From positions 1-64,000 of the forward strand of contig NZ_JAKCFB010000026.1 in the NCBI RefSeq assembly GCF_024198235.1: a stretch of DNA of 64,000 bases, written 5' to 3'. This document shows, piece by piece, positions 49,201 through 58,100 of this stretch. The number at the start of each line of letters is the position of its first letter. Position 1 is the stretch's first letter. The notes under the pieces are model-generated. The model did no database searches, was not told where the DNA came from, and was given only the letters and a program-made list of their open reading frames with translations. Both the position numbers and the translations under genes were made by a program. The DNA comes from Myxococcus dinghuensis (GTDB lineage: Bacteria > Myxococcota > Myxococcia > Myxococcales > Myxococcaceae).

Positions 49201-52200
49201 GAGTTCCTCTCGCGCAGGTTGCCGGAGCACATGGTGCCGGCGATCTATGTCGTCCTGGCGTCGCTACCGCTGACGGCCAACGCCAAGGTGGATCGTCGCG
49301 CGCTGCCCCACCCGGACGCCGTGGCCGCGGCGAAGTCGACGTCCGAGCCCCGCGATGGACGGGGCGGGGAGGTCGGTGGTCGGGTCCGCTCGCTCCAGGA
49401 GGCCCTGTCGAAGGTGGTGGGGGAGGTCCTCGGTGTCGAGGACGTGCACCCGGACCGCAACTTCTTCGAGCTGGGCGCGAACTCGGTCCATCTCATCCAG
49501 CTCCACGTGCGCATCAAGGAGTCGCTCGGCGCGACCATCCCGGTGGTCGAGTTGTTCGGTCACCCGACGGTCCGCGCGCTCGCCCGATACCTGGGCTCCG
49601 TCGACGCGCCGGCGGTGAACGTTCCCGCGTCCGCACCCGTCGACGCGCGAGTGAATCGCGGAGCGGGGAGGGACATCGCCATCATCGGGATGGGCGGTCG
49701 CTTCCCCGGCGCCCCGACGCTGGAGCGGTACTGGCGCAATCTGGTCGAGGGAGTGGAATCCGTCGACACCTTCACCGACGACGAGCTCGTGGCGTCCGGT
49801 GTCGGCGCGCCCGCGTTCCGCGCTCCACGCTATGTCCGCGCGTCGGCGGTGCTGGAGGGGTACGACACGTTCGATGCGGGGTTCTTCTCGCTCACGCCTC
49901 GCGAGGCGCGCGCGTTGGACCCCCAGCAGCGCGTGTTCCTGGAGTGCGCCTGGGAGGCGCTCGAGGACGCGGGCCACCCGCCCGGGAGTGGGGATGCCGT
50001 CGTCGGTGTCTATGCCGGCAAGAGCGTCAGCCACTATCGCTACCCGTATCCGGACCTGACGCGACCGCTGAACTTCTTCCAGGACCTGATGTCGCAGGAC
50101 AAGGACTTCCTGGCCACGCAGACGTCCTACAAGCTCGACCTGCGGGGGCCGAGCGTGAACCTCCAGACGGCCTGCTCGACGTCGCTCGTCGCGGTGGCGG
50201 CGGCCTGCGACGCGCTGCTCGATGGTCGCTGTGACCTGGCCCTGGCCGGTGGGGTCGCCATCAAGGTGCCGCACAAGGTCGGCTATCTCTACGAAGAGGG
50301 GAGCATCTTCGCCAGCGACGGCCACTGCCGGCCGTTCGACGCGCGCGCCAGTGGCACCATTCCGGGCAGCGGCGCGGGCGTCGTGGTGCTCAAGCGACTG
50401 GAGCGCGCGCTCACGGATGGGGATCGCGTCCTCGCGGTCATCAAGGGCGCGGCCGTCAACAACGACGGGCATCGCAAGGTCGGCTTCATGGCCCCTGGGT
50501 TGGAGGGGCAGACGGACGTGGTGCGCCGGGCGCACCAGCGGGCGGACGTCGACCCGGGGACGATCTCCTACGTCGAGGCCCACGGGACCGGGACCGCGAT
50601 GGGGGACCCCATCGAGGTCGCGGCACTGACCCGCGCGTTCGGTGGCAGGGCGGAGGCGCGGTCGGTCGGACTGGGGTCGGTGAAGAGCAACATCGGTCAC
50701 CTCGACAGCGCCGCGGGCATCGCGGGGCTCATCAAGGTCGTCCTGGCGCTCCAGCACCGCACGTTGCCGCCCTCGCTCCACTTCGAGCAACCGAACCCGC
50801 GCATCGACTTCGGCGCGGGGCCGTTCTTCGTCGTGGACACGCCGAGACCCTGGACCTCGGCGCGAGGTGTCCTGCGCGCCGGAGTCAGCTCCTTCGGCAT
50901 CGGCGGGACCAACGCCCACGTCGTGCTGGAGGAAGCGCCCGCTCCGCTCCCGCAGGCACCGGAGGCAGAGCGCTCGTGGCATGTCCTCACGCTCTCCGCG
51001 AAGGGTCCGGAGGCCCTGACCCAGTTCGCGGGGCGGTATCAGACCTTCCTGGCCTCCACGGAGGTGTCGCTCGCGGACGTGTGCTTCTCCGCGAACACCG
51101 GCCGCCTGGCCTTCGAGCACCGGCTCGCCATCGTCGCGGAGACACGCGAGTCGATGGGCCTGTTGCTCGGCGCCGCGGCGAGGGGCGAGCCCCGGCCGGG
51201 TATCGCGAGCGGCGTGAGCGATCCGAAGAAGGCCCCGCGCATCGCGTTCCTCTTCTCGGGCCAGGGTGCGCAGTACGTCGGTGTCGCGCGGGCGCTCGCG
51301 GTGGAACACCCCGGGTTCCGTCGGCGCCTCGAGGCGTTCGACTCCGTGCTTCGAAAGGAGTGGGGGACGTCCCTCTTCGACGTGCTGTACCCCGCGCCCG
51401 GGCAGGCGTCGCCCCTGGACCGGTTCGACTTCGCCCAGCCGCTGCTCTTCGCGCTGGAGTACGCGCTGGCGGAGCTGTGGCTGTCATGGGGCATCCGGCC
51501 CGAGGCGCTCCTGGGGCACAGCACGGGAGAGCTGGCGGCGGCGTGCATCGCGGGGGTGTTCAGTGTCGACGACGGCCTGAAGCTGGCCCTCCACCGTGGC
51601 AGGTTGATGCACCAGTTGGCGGAGGGCGCGAACCTCGCCGTCTCCGCCAGCGAGGAGGTCGTCCGGTCGTTCCTGGAGACGTCGGACTCCCGGTGCTCCA
51701 TCGCCGCGCTGAACGGGCCGGACAACGTCGTCGTGTCGGGGCTCCCGGACGAAGTGGCCGAGGTCGCGAGCGCCATGGAGGTGCGGGGCTTCAAGACGCG
51801 GCGCCTGAACATCCCTCGCGCGGCCCACTCGGCCCTGGTCGACGCCATCCTCCCCGAGTTCCGCGCCGTCGCCGCGTCGCTCACGTACTCCCGCCCGACG
51901 ATGCCCATCGTGTCGGGCATGACCGGCGCGCTGGTGGATGATGCCATCGCCACGCCGGACTATTGGTGCGCGCAGCTCCGCGACACGGTCCGGTTCTCCC
52001 GGGGCGTGGAGTGGCTGTATCGAGAGGGCGTGCGGGCCTTCGTCGAGGTCGGACCGAAGGCGACCTTGCTGGGCATGGCGGCGCGGTGCGTGCCCGAGGG
52101 CGAGTGCGCGTGGCTCCAGAGCCTGCGGCCGGACGACGGGGGTTGGCGGCAGCTCCTCGAGAGTCTGGCCTCCTTGTTCGTGCAAGGCGCCCCGGTGGAT

Positions 52201-55110
52201 TGGGCGGCGTTCGATGCGGGCTTCGGTCGCCACAAGGTCGGGCTTCCCACCTATCCCTTCCAGCGCCAGCGCTACTGGGAGGAGGGGGCGGGGCTGCAAC
52301 GTCCGCGCGGGGAGTCGTCGTCCGAGGACGTGCATCCGCTCCTGGGCAGCCCCGTCTCCCTCGCGCTGCTGGGGGCCGATACGCGCGTGTTCGAGTCGGT
52401 GCTCGCTCCGTCCACACGCGAGTTCCTGGGCCAGCATCGCGTCTTCGGTACGGCGACGCTGCCCGCGACCGCCTATGTCGAGCTGGCCCTCGCCGCTGGA
52501 GCGCGGCTGTTCGGCACGTCGCGACCGAGCCTGTCGAACCTCGCCCTCCTGAAGGCGATGACGTTCCCCGAAGACGCGGGGCGGCGGGTTCAATGCGCGG
52601 TGAGTCGGGAGGCGGATGGTTCGGCCTCCGTGCGTGTCTTCAGTCGGGCCGCGACCGACACGACGGGGGCGTGGGAACTCCACGCGACCGGGAGCCTGGT
52701 CGCGGAGGACGGCCGTGCGCCGACGGGGCCGGTGCTCGAGGAGGTGCTCGCCCACCTCCACGCGGCGGCGCCCATTCCCGACCCATACCTTCGCGCGCGG
52801 GAGTCGGGAGTCGACTTCGGTCCGGAGTTCCGTGGACTCTCCGAGCTGCGTCGGCAGGGCACACAGGTCGTGGCGCGAGTGGGGAGGCCCGCGGCGCTCA
52901 CGGACGCGGAGCGCTACCTCGCGCATCCGGCCCTGTTGGACGCCTGCCTCCAGGTCGTGGGGGGCGCCTATCCGGCGCTGGACGTCTCGGAGGTCTACGT
53001 CCCCACGCGCATCGAGCGCGTGGTGATGGCGGGCGGGCTCGACGACCAGATGTGGAGCCACGCCGTGGTGCGCCCCCTCGACGATGGCTCGCGGCGGCTT
53101 CGGGCCGACGTCAGCGTCTTCGGGCCGGAGGGTCGCCTCTGCGTTCGCGTCGAGGGCCTCGAACTGCTGCGGACCCGGCAGGAGGCGCTGCGCCCCGTCA
53201 CGCCCACCTCGTTGGAGGGGCTGCTCTACACACGTCGCTGGGAGTCGTGCGCGCTGGAGGCGGCGGCCCCCGCCCCACGCGATTCCGATGGAGGTCCCTG
53301 CCTGATTCTCTCGGACCGGACAGGTCTGGGTGAGCGGCTCGCGCGCACGCTCGAACGTGAGGGCAGGGCGTGCATGCTGGCCTTCCGAGGTGCCACGGCG
53401 CGGAAGCTCGATGAGCGGACCTTCGAGTTGCCGGAGTCCCCCGAGGCGCTCGCGGCGGCCATGGGTGTGTTGTCCCTGGCCGAGCCCCCTTCGGATGTCG
53501 TGCTGCTCTGGGGGCTCGACGGCCTCGAGGCGCAGCTCCTGGATGGCGCGAGCCTGGACACCGCGACGGCGCTCGGGTGCGGCGGTGGATTGGGCCTCCT
53601 TCGCGGGTTGATGGCGCGTGGCCACGCGGGGGCGGTGTGGCTCGTCACTCGGGGCGCCCAGCCCGTCGTTTCGGGAGACCCGCTGCCCGGTCTCGCCCAA
53701 GCCTCGCTCTGGGGGCTCGCCCGGCCCCTGGCCATCGAGGCGTCGGAGTTGAACTGCCGCTGCGTCGACCTGGATCCCGAGGCGGCGCTGGACCTCCAGG
53801 TGGAGGCATTGGCGCGCGAGCTGCGAGGCCAGTCCCAGGTGGCCGACAACCAGGTGGCCTTCCGTGGGGGCCGCTTCGTCGCGCGTCTCCGGAGGGTCGG
53901 GCCAGCGGACGTCGTTGGAGAAGGCGTGGCCCCGCTTCGTGCCGACGCGAGCTACCTCGTGGCGGGAGGGCTGGGACGGTTGGGGTTGCTGACGGCGGAG
54001 CACCTGGCGAGCCGGGGGGCGCGGACGCTGGTCCTGACAGGACGGAGCGTCATCGACGCGCGGAGCGCCGAGCGACTGGAGCGCCTGCGGGAGCAGGGAG
54101 TGCGCGTCGAGTACCGGCGGGTGGACCTGGGGGACGACGCCCGCGTCGAGCGGCTCTTCGAGGCGCTGGAGCGGGAGCTGCCGCCCCTGGCGGGGGTGTT
54201 CCATTCGGCGGGAGTGCTCGACGACGGCATCGTCCAGCAGCAGCGCTGGGAGCGCTTCGAGCGGGTGCTGCGTCCGAAGGTGAGGGGCGCCTGGAACCTG
54301 CACCGACTCACCGCGCGGCTCGCGCTGGACCACTTCGTGTTGTTCTCCTCCGTGGCGTCCCTGGTGGGCTCCGCGGGGCAGGCCAACCACTGCGCGGCGA
54401 CGTCCTTCGAGGATGCGTTGGCCCACCATCGCCGAGCGCTCGGCCTTCCAGGGCTCAGCATCAACTGGGGGGTCTGGGCGGGTGAAGCGGGGGCCCGTGT
54501 GGAGGTCGGGACCTCGTCCCATACCCCTGGCTGGGGAACGCTCCCGGTCCACCAGGGGCTCCGGGCGCTCGACACCCTGCTGTCGAGCCGCCTGCCCCAG
54601 GTCGGGGTCGCGGAGATCGACTGGGCGGTGTTCGGTGGGGGGCGTGCCTCGCCATACGACGCGGACCTGCGTGAGCGCGCGCGAGGTGGGGCGGCGGCGC
54701 GCGCGGACTTCATGGACACCCTGACGCGCGCGCCCATCTCGGACCGGAGGGCGCTGCTGCTGGCCTACCTGCGTGAACAGGTGGCCTGGATTCGCGGCCT
54801 GGGGTCGGGCCTCGCGGTCGACACCTCGCAGGGCTTCGCGGACATGGGCGTCGACTCCCTCGCGGCGCTCCAACTCAAGAACCGTCTCCAGCGCGGCCTG
54901 GGTGTCTCGCTGCCGGCGACCCTCGTCTTCAACTACCCGACGGTGGAGACGCTCGCGGAGCAGCTCTCCTCCGCCTTCATCCCCTTGGAGTTCGCGTCGC
55001 GGGCCCCATCCCGGCCGGAGCGTTCCGGCTCGAGCGCGCCCGCCCTGGAGAACCTGACCGAAGCGAGCCTCGCCCACCTGCTCTCCGAGCAACTCTCGAA
55101 GATGAACTAG
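46216..55110 (+). CDS. Hybrid NRPS-PKS: TubC-Cy-A-PCP-KS-AT-DH-KR-ACP
   Basis: A TubC-type docking domain (1-60) leads to a heterocyclisation domain (about 65-525), with FPMTELQQAYSVGR and the DxxxxDxxS signature Asp207-Asp212-Ser215. The A domain (about 545-1045) belongs to the group that serves Cy domains; by alignment to EpoB its code reads D-F-Y-S-M-G-V-L-W-K, unlike Cys DLYNLSLIWK, so Cys, Ser or Thr is open. PCP Ser1090 follows. The PKS part has KS Cys1320; AT Ser1769 in GHSTG with RAAH at 1868-1871 instead of HAFH or YASH; a DH with His2074 and the ALLDACLQ Asp; and a KR with His2725 where Tyr is usual. ACP Ser2881 and a docking tail close the chain. It should make a five-membered azoline and extend it by one ketide unit. 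Confidence 0.9.
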   Translation: MSLEQLLHALADHGIKLSVEGDHLAVDAPGGELPAPLREALLTHKAALKQLLAEQGGEAVSGPAVLVARPESRHEPFPMTELQQAYSVGRQAELSLNASMHAYNELDCHAFDPERFEEAWNQVVARHEMLRAVEVPGFQQRILPSVPRYLVPVEDLRGRDAQEVEARLLAIRERLSQQVHALDRWPLFELRVCLLDGDRSRLFMSIDGTFVDGYSFQILYRELVYCYRDPEGARSLPVLTLSYRDYALAVREARGARHARSLEYWRSRLAQLPPAPDLPLEKDPRTLLRPRFRRWFSRVEAPVWHRLKQRARTHRLTEPELLLAVYAEVIARWSRSPRFTLNVPHFNRLPVHPQVNDIIGTFASFTLVEVDHRPDRSFVQRALAIREQLLLALEHREVSGVELLRELFRAQGRISAALMPVVMTSFASHSRSADSHWVDFLADSFGALVEALTQTPQVWIDLQIVYQHGGVFLNWDVAEELFPPGMVEDMFAAFRELLQRLADDATAWTRSDLDLLPAHQRMLLARVNETARPLSGELLHTGFFRNAARNPEAVAVAMSGGTLTYGEVSRRASRLGRVLRERGAAPGCVVAVVMEKGWEQVVAVLGVLSAGAAYLPIDASHPLERRAFMMENGGAALAVTQPRFAEAPWPPSVEVLVLTPGAFADREDTPLVPSQRPEDLAHILYTSGSTGQPNGAMLTHAGMVNAIEWTHRTFGVGPDDRVIALSALHHDFSVYDILGTLAAGATVVLPDAERRRDPSHWAELMARHGVTIWSTVPAMMEMLLTFLEGGDVWRPSPLRLAMLGGDWIPVTLPGRLRARFGGVKVVSVGGPTETSLWNITHLVDVADERRRSIPYGRPIANTRYYVLDEHLEERPLWVPGELCCAGIGVAQGYVGAGAGSAKFTTHPRTGERIYRTGDLGRYLPDGTLEFLGRVDFQLSIRGQRIEPGEIEASLVQAPGVRAAVVGAVGEHHERRLVAYVVLGEGVATLDSARLREFLSRRLPEHMVPAIYVVLASLPLTANAKVDRRALPHPDAVAAAKSTSEPRDGRGGEVGGRVRSLQEALSKVVGEVLGVEDVHPDRNFFELGANSVHLIQLHVRIKESLGATIPVVELFGHPTVRALARYLGSVDAPAVNVPASAPVDARVNRGAGRDIAIIGMGGRFPGAPTLERYWRNLVEGVESVDTFTDDELVASGVGAPAFRAPRYVRASAVLEGYDTFDAGFFSLTPREARALDPQQRVFLECAWEALEDAGHPPGSGDAVVGVYAGKSVSHYRYPYPDLTRPLNFFQDLMSQDKDFLATQTSYKLDLRGPSVNLQTACSTSLVAVAAACDALLDGRCDLALAGGVAIKVPHKVGYLYEEGSIFASDGHCRPFDARASGTIPGSGAGVVVLKRLERALTDGDRVLAVIKGAAVNNDGHRKVGFMAPGLEGQTDVVRRAHQRADVDPGTISYVEAHGTGTAMGDPIEVAALTRAFGGRAEARSVGLGSVKSNIGHLDSAAGIAGLIKVVLALQHRTLPPSLHFEQPNPRIDFGAGPFFVVDTPRPWTSARGVLRAGVSSFGIGGTNAHVVLEEAPAPLPQAPEAERSWHVLTLSAKGPEALTQFAGRYQTFLASTEVSLADVCFSANTGRLAFEHRLAIVAETRESMGLLLGAAARGEPRPGIASGVSDPKKAPRIAFLFSGQGAQYVGVARALAVEHPGFRRRLEAFDSVLRKEWGTSLFDVLYPAPGQASPLDRFDFAQPLLFALEYALAELWLSWGIRPEALLGHSTGELAAACIAGVFSVDDGLKLALHRGRLMHQLAEGANLAVSASEEVVRSFLETSDSRCSIAALNGPDNVVVSGLPDEVAEVASAMEVRGFKTRRLNIPRAAHSALVDAILPEFRAVAASLTYSRPTMPIVSGMTGALVDDAIATPDYWCAQLRDTVRFSRGVEWLYREGVRAFVEVGPKATLLGMAARCVPEGECAWLQSLRPDDGGWRQLLESLASLFVQGAPVDWAAFDAGFGRHKVGLPTYPFQRQRYWEEGAGLQRPRGESSSEDVHPLLGSPVSLALLGADTRVFESVLAPSTREFLGQHRVFGTATLPATAYVELALAAGARLFGTSRPSLSNLALLKAMTFPEDAGRRVQCAVSREADGSASVRVFSRAATDTTGAWELHATGSLVAEDGRAPTGPVLEEVLAHLHAAAPIPDPYLRARESGVDFGPEFRGLSELRRQGTQVVARVGRPAALTDAERYLAHPALLDACLQVVGGAYPALDVSEVYVPTRIERVVMAGGLDDQMWSHAVVRPLDDGSRRLRADVSVFGPEGRLCVRVEGLELLRTRQEALRPVTPTSLEGLLYTRRWESCALEAAAPAPRDSDGGPCLILSDRTGLGERLARTLEREGRACMLAFRGATARKLDERTFELPESPEALAAAMGVLSLAEPPSDVVLLWGLDGLEAQLLDGASLDTATALGCGGGLGLLRGLMARGHAGAVWLVTRGAQPVVSGDPLPGLAQASLWGLARPLAIEASELNCRCVDLDPEAALDLQVEALARELRGQSQVADNQVAFRGGRFVARLRRVGPADVVGEGVAPLRADASYLVAGGLGRLGLLTAEHLASRGARTLVLTGRSVIDARSAERLERLREQGVRVEYRRVDLGDDARVERLFEALERELPPLAGVFHSAGVLDDGIVQQQRWERFERVLRPKVRGAWNLHRLTARLALDHFVLFSSVASLVGSAGQANHCAATSFEDALAHHRRALGLPGLSINWGVWAGEAGARVEVGTSSHTPGWGTLPVHQGLRALDTLLSSRLPQVGVAEIDWAVFGGGRASPYDADLRERARGGAAARADFMDTLTRAPISDRRALLLAYLREQVAWIRGLGSGLAVDTSQGFADMGVDSLAALQLKNRLQRGLGVSLPATLVFNYPTVETLAEQLSSAFIPLEFASRAPSRPERSGSSAPALENLTEASLAHLLSEQLSKMN

Positions 55111-55118
55111 GGGACGCC

Positions 55119-58100
55119 ATGGCCGCCCAGGAAGGCTACGGAGACCTGATGAAGCGTGCGCTCCTGAAGCTCCAGGAGGCGCAGGCGCAACTCGATGCCC
55201 ACGCTCGCGAGCGACACGAGGGCATCGCCATCGTGGGCATGGGGTGCCGCTTCCCGGGCGGCGTCGATTCACCCGAGGGCTACTGGCGGCTGCTGCGAGA
55301 GGGCCGCGACACGCTCAGCGACGTCCCCGCCGACCGGTGGGACGCCGAGGCCTTCTTCCATCCCGACCCGGACCGGCTTGGGGCCATCTACTGCCGACGG
55401 GGCAACTTCCTGGAGGCCATCGACCGGTTCGAGCCCAGGTTCTTCGGCATCTCACCGCGTGAAGCGGCTCGGATGGATCCACAGCACCGCTTGCTGCTGG
55501 AGGTCGCGTGGGAGGCGCTGGAGTCGTCGGGGAGGGAGCCCACCTCGCTCCAGGGCAGCCGGACGGGCGTCTTCGTCGGGATGATGGGGCAGGACTACAC
55601 GCAACTGGCCACCAGCGCCCCGGAGGTCATCGACGCCCACACCGGCGCGGGAAACAGCCCGAGCATCGCGTCGGGGCGCCTCGCGTACACGTTCGGATTC
55701 ATGGGGCCGGGTCTCACCATCGACACGGCGTGTTCGTCGTCGCTCGTCGCCGTCCATCTCGCCGTCCGCGGCCTGCGACAGCGCGAGGTCGACTTCGCGT
55801 TGGCGGGCGGCGTGAACCTCGTCCTGTCGCCGGTGGCGACGCTCATCGAGTCGCGCGCCCGCATGCTCGCGCCGGATGGCCGCTGCAAGACGTTCGACGC
55901 CGCCGCGGATGGCATCGGGCGGGGAGAAGGGTGTGGCGTCCTCGTCCTGCGACGCCTCTCGGATGCGCTGGCGGCGGGTGACCCCATCATCGCGGTCATC
56001 CGGGGCTCGGCCATCAACCACGACGGGCGGACCAGCGGCCTCACGGTGCCGAACGGCCTCGCCCAGCAGTCGGTCATCCGGGACGCGTTGAAGGACGCGC
56101 GCGTCGAGGCGACGGACGTGGGGTACGTCGAGGCCCACGGGACGGGGACGTCGCTGGGGGACCCCATCGAGCTGGAGGCGCTCGGTGCGGTCTATGGCGA
56201 CCGGCGCACGCGGACGCAGCCGCTGGTGGTCGGCTCGATGAAGACGAACCTGGGGCACCTCGAGGGCGCGGCGGGAGTCGCGGGCCTCATGAAGGCGGCG
56301 CTCTGCCTGGCACACGAGGAGATTCCTCCGCACCTCCACCTGGTGACGCCCACCCCCCATGTCGACTGGCGCCAGGTGTTCATCGAAGTGCCCACCGCGA
56401 GCCGCGCCTGGACGAGTCCCGGGTCGCGCTTCGCCGCGGTGAGCTCCTTCGGCTTCTCGGGGACGAACGCGCATCTCGTCCTCGAATCCGCGCCCCCCGT
56501 GCCGGCGTCCGTGGCGCGAGGGCCCGCGCGACCGTTGCACGTACTCACGCTGTCTGCGCGGACGGACGCCAGCCTCCGTCGGTTGTCGGAGTCGTTCGCG
56601 GACGTCCTCGACCGGGATGGAGGCGTGTGTCTCCCCGACCTCGTCCACACGGCGCACGTCGGACGGAGCGGGATGGAGGAGCGGGTGGCCGTCCTCGCGA
56701 AGTCCTCCGAGGAGATGGCGGAGGCGCTCCGGGACTTCAGCCGTGGGACTCCCGCCTCCCGTGGTGAATGGTTCCAGGGCCGACGGGGCGTCGAAGCGCC
56801 GCGGGTCGCCTGGCTCTTCTCGGGGCAGGGCGCCCAGTACGTGGGCATGGGGCGGGAGCTGTTCGAGACCGAGCGCTCCTTCCGCGAGGACCTCCTGCGC
56901 TTCGAGGCCGTGCTGCGTCCTCACCTGGACCGGCCTCTCACGGAGCTGCTCTTCCACGCCGATGAGGCGACGTTGCAGGAGACCCGCTACACACAGCCGG
57001 CGCTCGTCGCGCTCGAGGTGGCGGTGGCGGACCTCCTTCGCGCCTGGGGGCTGCGCGCCGATGCCGTCCTGGGGCACAGCGTGGGGGAGTACGCGGCCGC
57101 GGTCTTCGCGGGCGTCCTGACGGCGGAGGAGTGTCTCCCCCTGGTCGCCGAGCGCGCGCGGTTGATGCAGGACCTGCCCGAGCGCGGCGCGATGCTGGCT
57201 GTCTTCGCCGACGCGGCGCGAGTGGCTCCCCTCCTGTCCCGTGAGGGGCGCGTGTCCCTGGCCGCGCTGAACGGGCCGCGCAACACGGTGGTGTCCGGCG
57301 CGGAGTCCGAGGTCGAGGCGATCGCGCGAGCCCTGGAACGCGACGGCGTGAAGAGCCGGCGACTCAAGGTCTCCCACGCCTTCCACTCGCCGCTGATGGA
57401 GCCGATGGTGGCGGCCTTCGAGGCGCTGGCGACCCGGGTGCATCCCCAGGCCGCGGGCGTCACGCTCATCACGAACCACGACGGCGCGGAGGCAGGAGCG
57501 GACTTCGCGTGGCCGTCCTACTGGGCGCGCCACATCCGAGAGCCGGTCCGCTTCGAGGCCGGGGTTCGGACCCTCCTGGGACGTGGCATCCGGACGTTCC
57601 TCGAGGTGGGGCCCAAGCCCATGCTATCCGAGCTGGCGCGGGAGGTCGTCGGCGCCGAGGACGCGGTGTGGCTGGAGACGTTGCATCCGCGACGCTCCGA
57701 CCTCGCTGGAATGCTCGGGACACTGGCGCGACTCCACGTCCAGGGCGCCACGGTGGACTGGGGACGCTTCGATGGGGAAGGCCGCAGGCGCATCTCCCTG
57801 CCGACCTATCCCTTCGAGCGGCAGCGCCACTGGCTCGAGGTCCCCACGCCCTGGGCCCCTCCGGTGGATGCGTCGACGCCGCACCCGCTCCTGGGCGCCC
57901 GCTGGGACTCGCCTGGAGTGAAGGAGGGGACCACCGTCTTCTCCACGGAGCTGGACGCCAGGCGAACGCCACTCCTCGGCGACCACAGGGTCTTCGGAAG
58001 GCCGGTGGTTCCCATGGCGGCCTTCCTGGAGATGGTGGTCTCCGCGGCGGCCCAGGTCATGGGCACGGAGGCGGTGGCGCTGGAGTCCTGGGTGGTGCAC

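Noticed and set aside
51484..55272. Long minus-strand frame within the hybrid NRPS-PKS gene
   Set aside because: Runs opposite clearly recognisable AT, DH, KR and ACP domains; no motif of its own.
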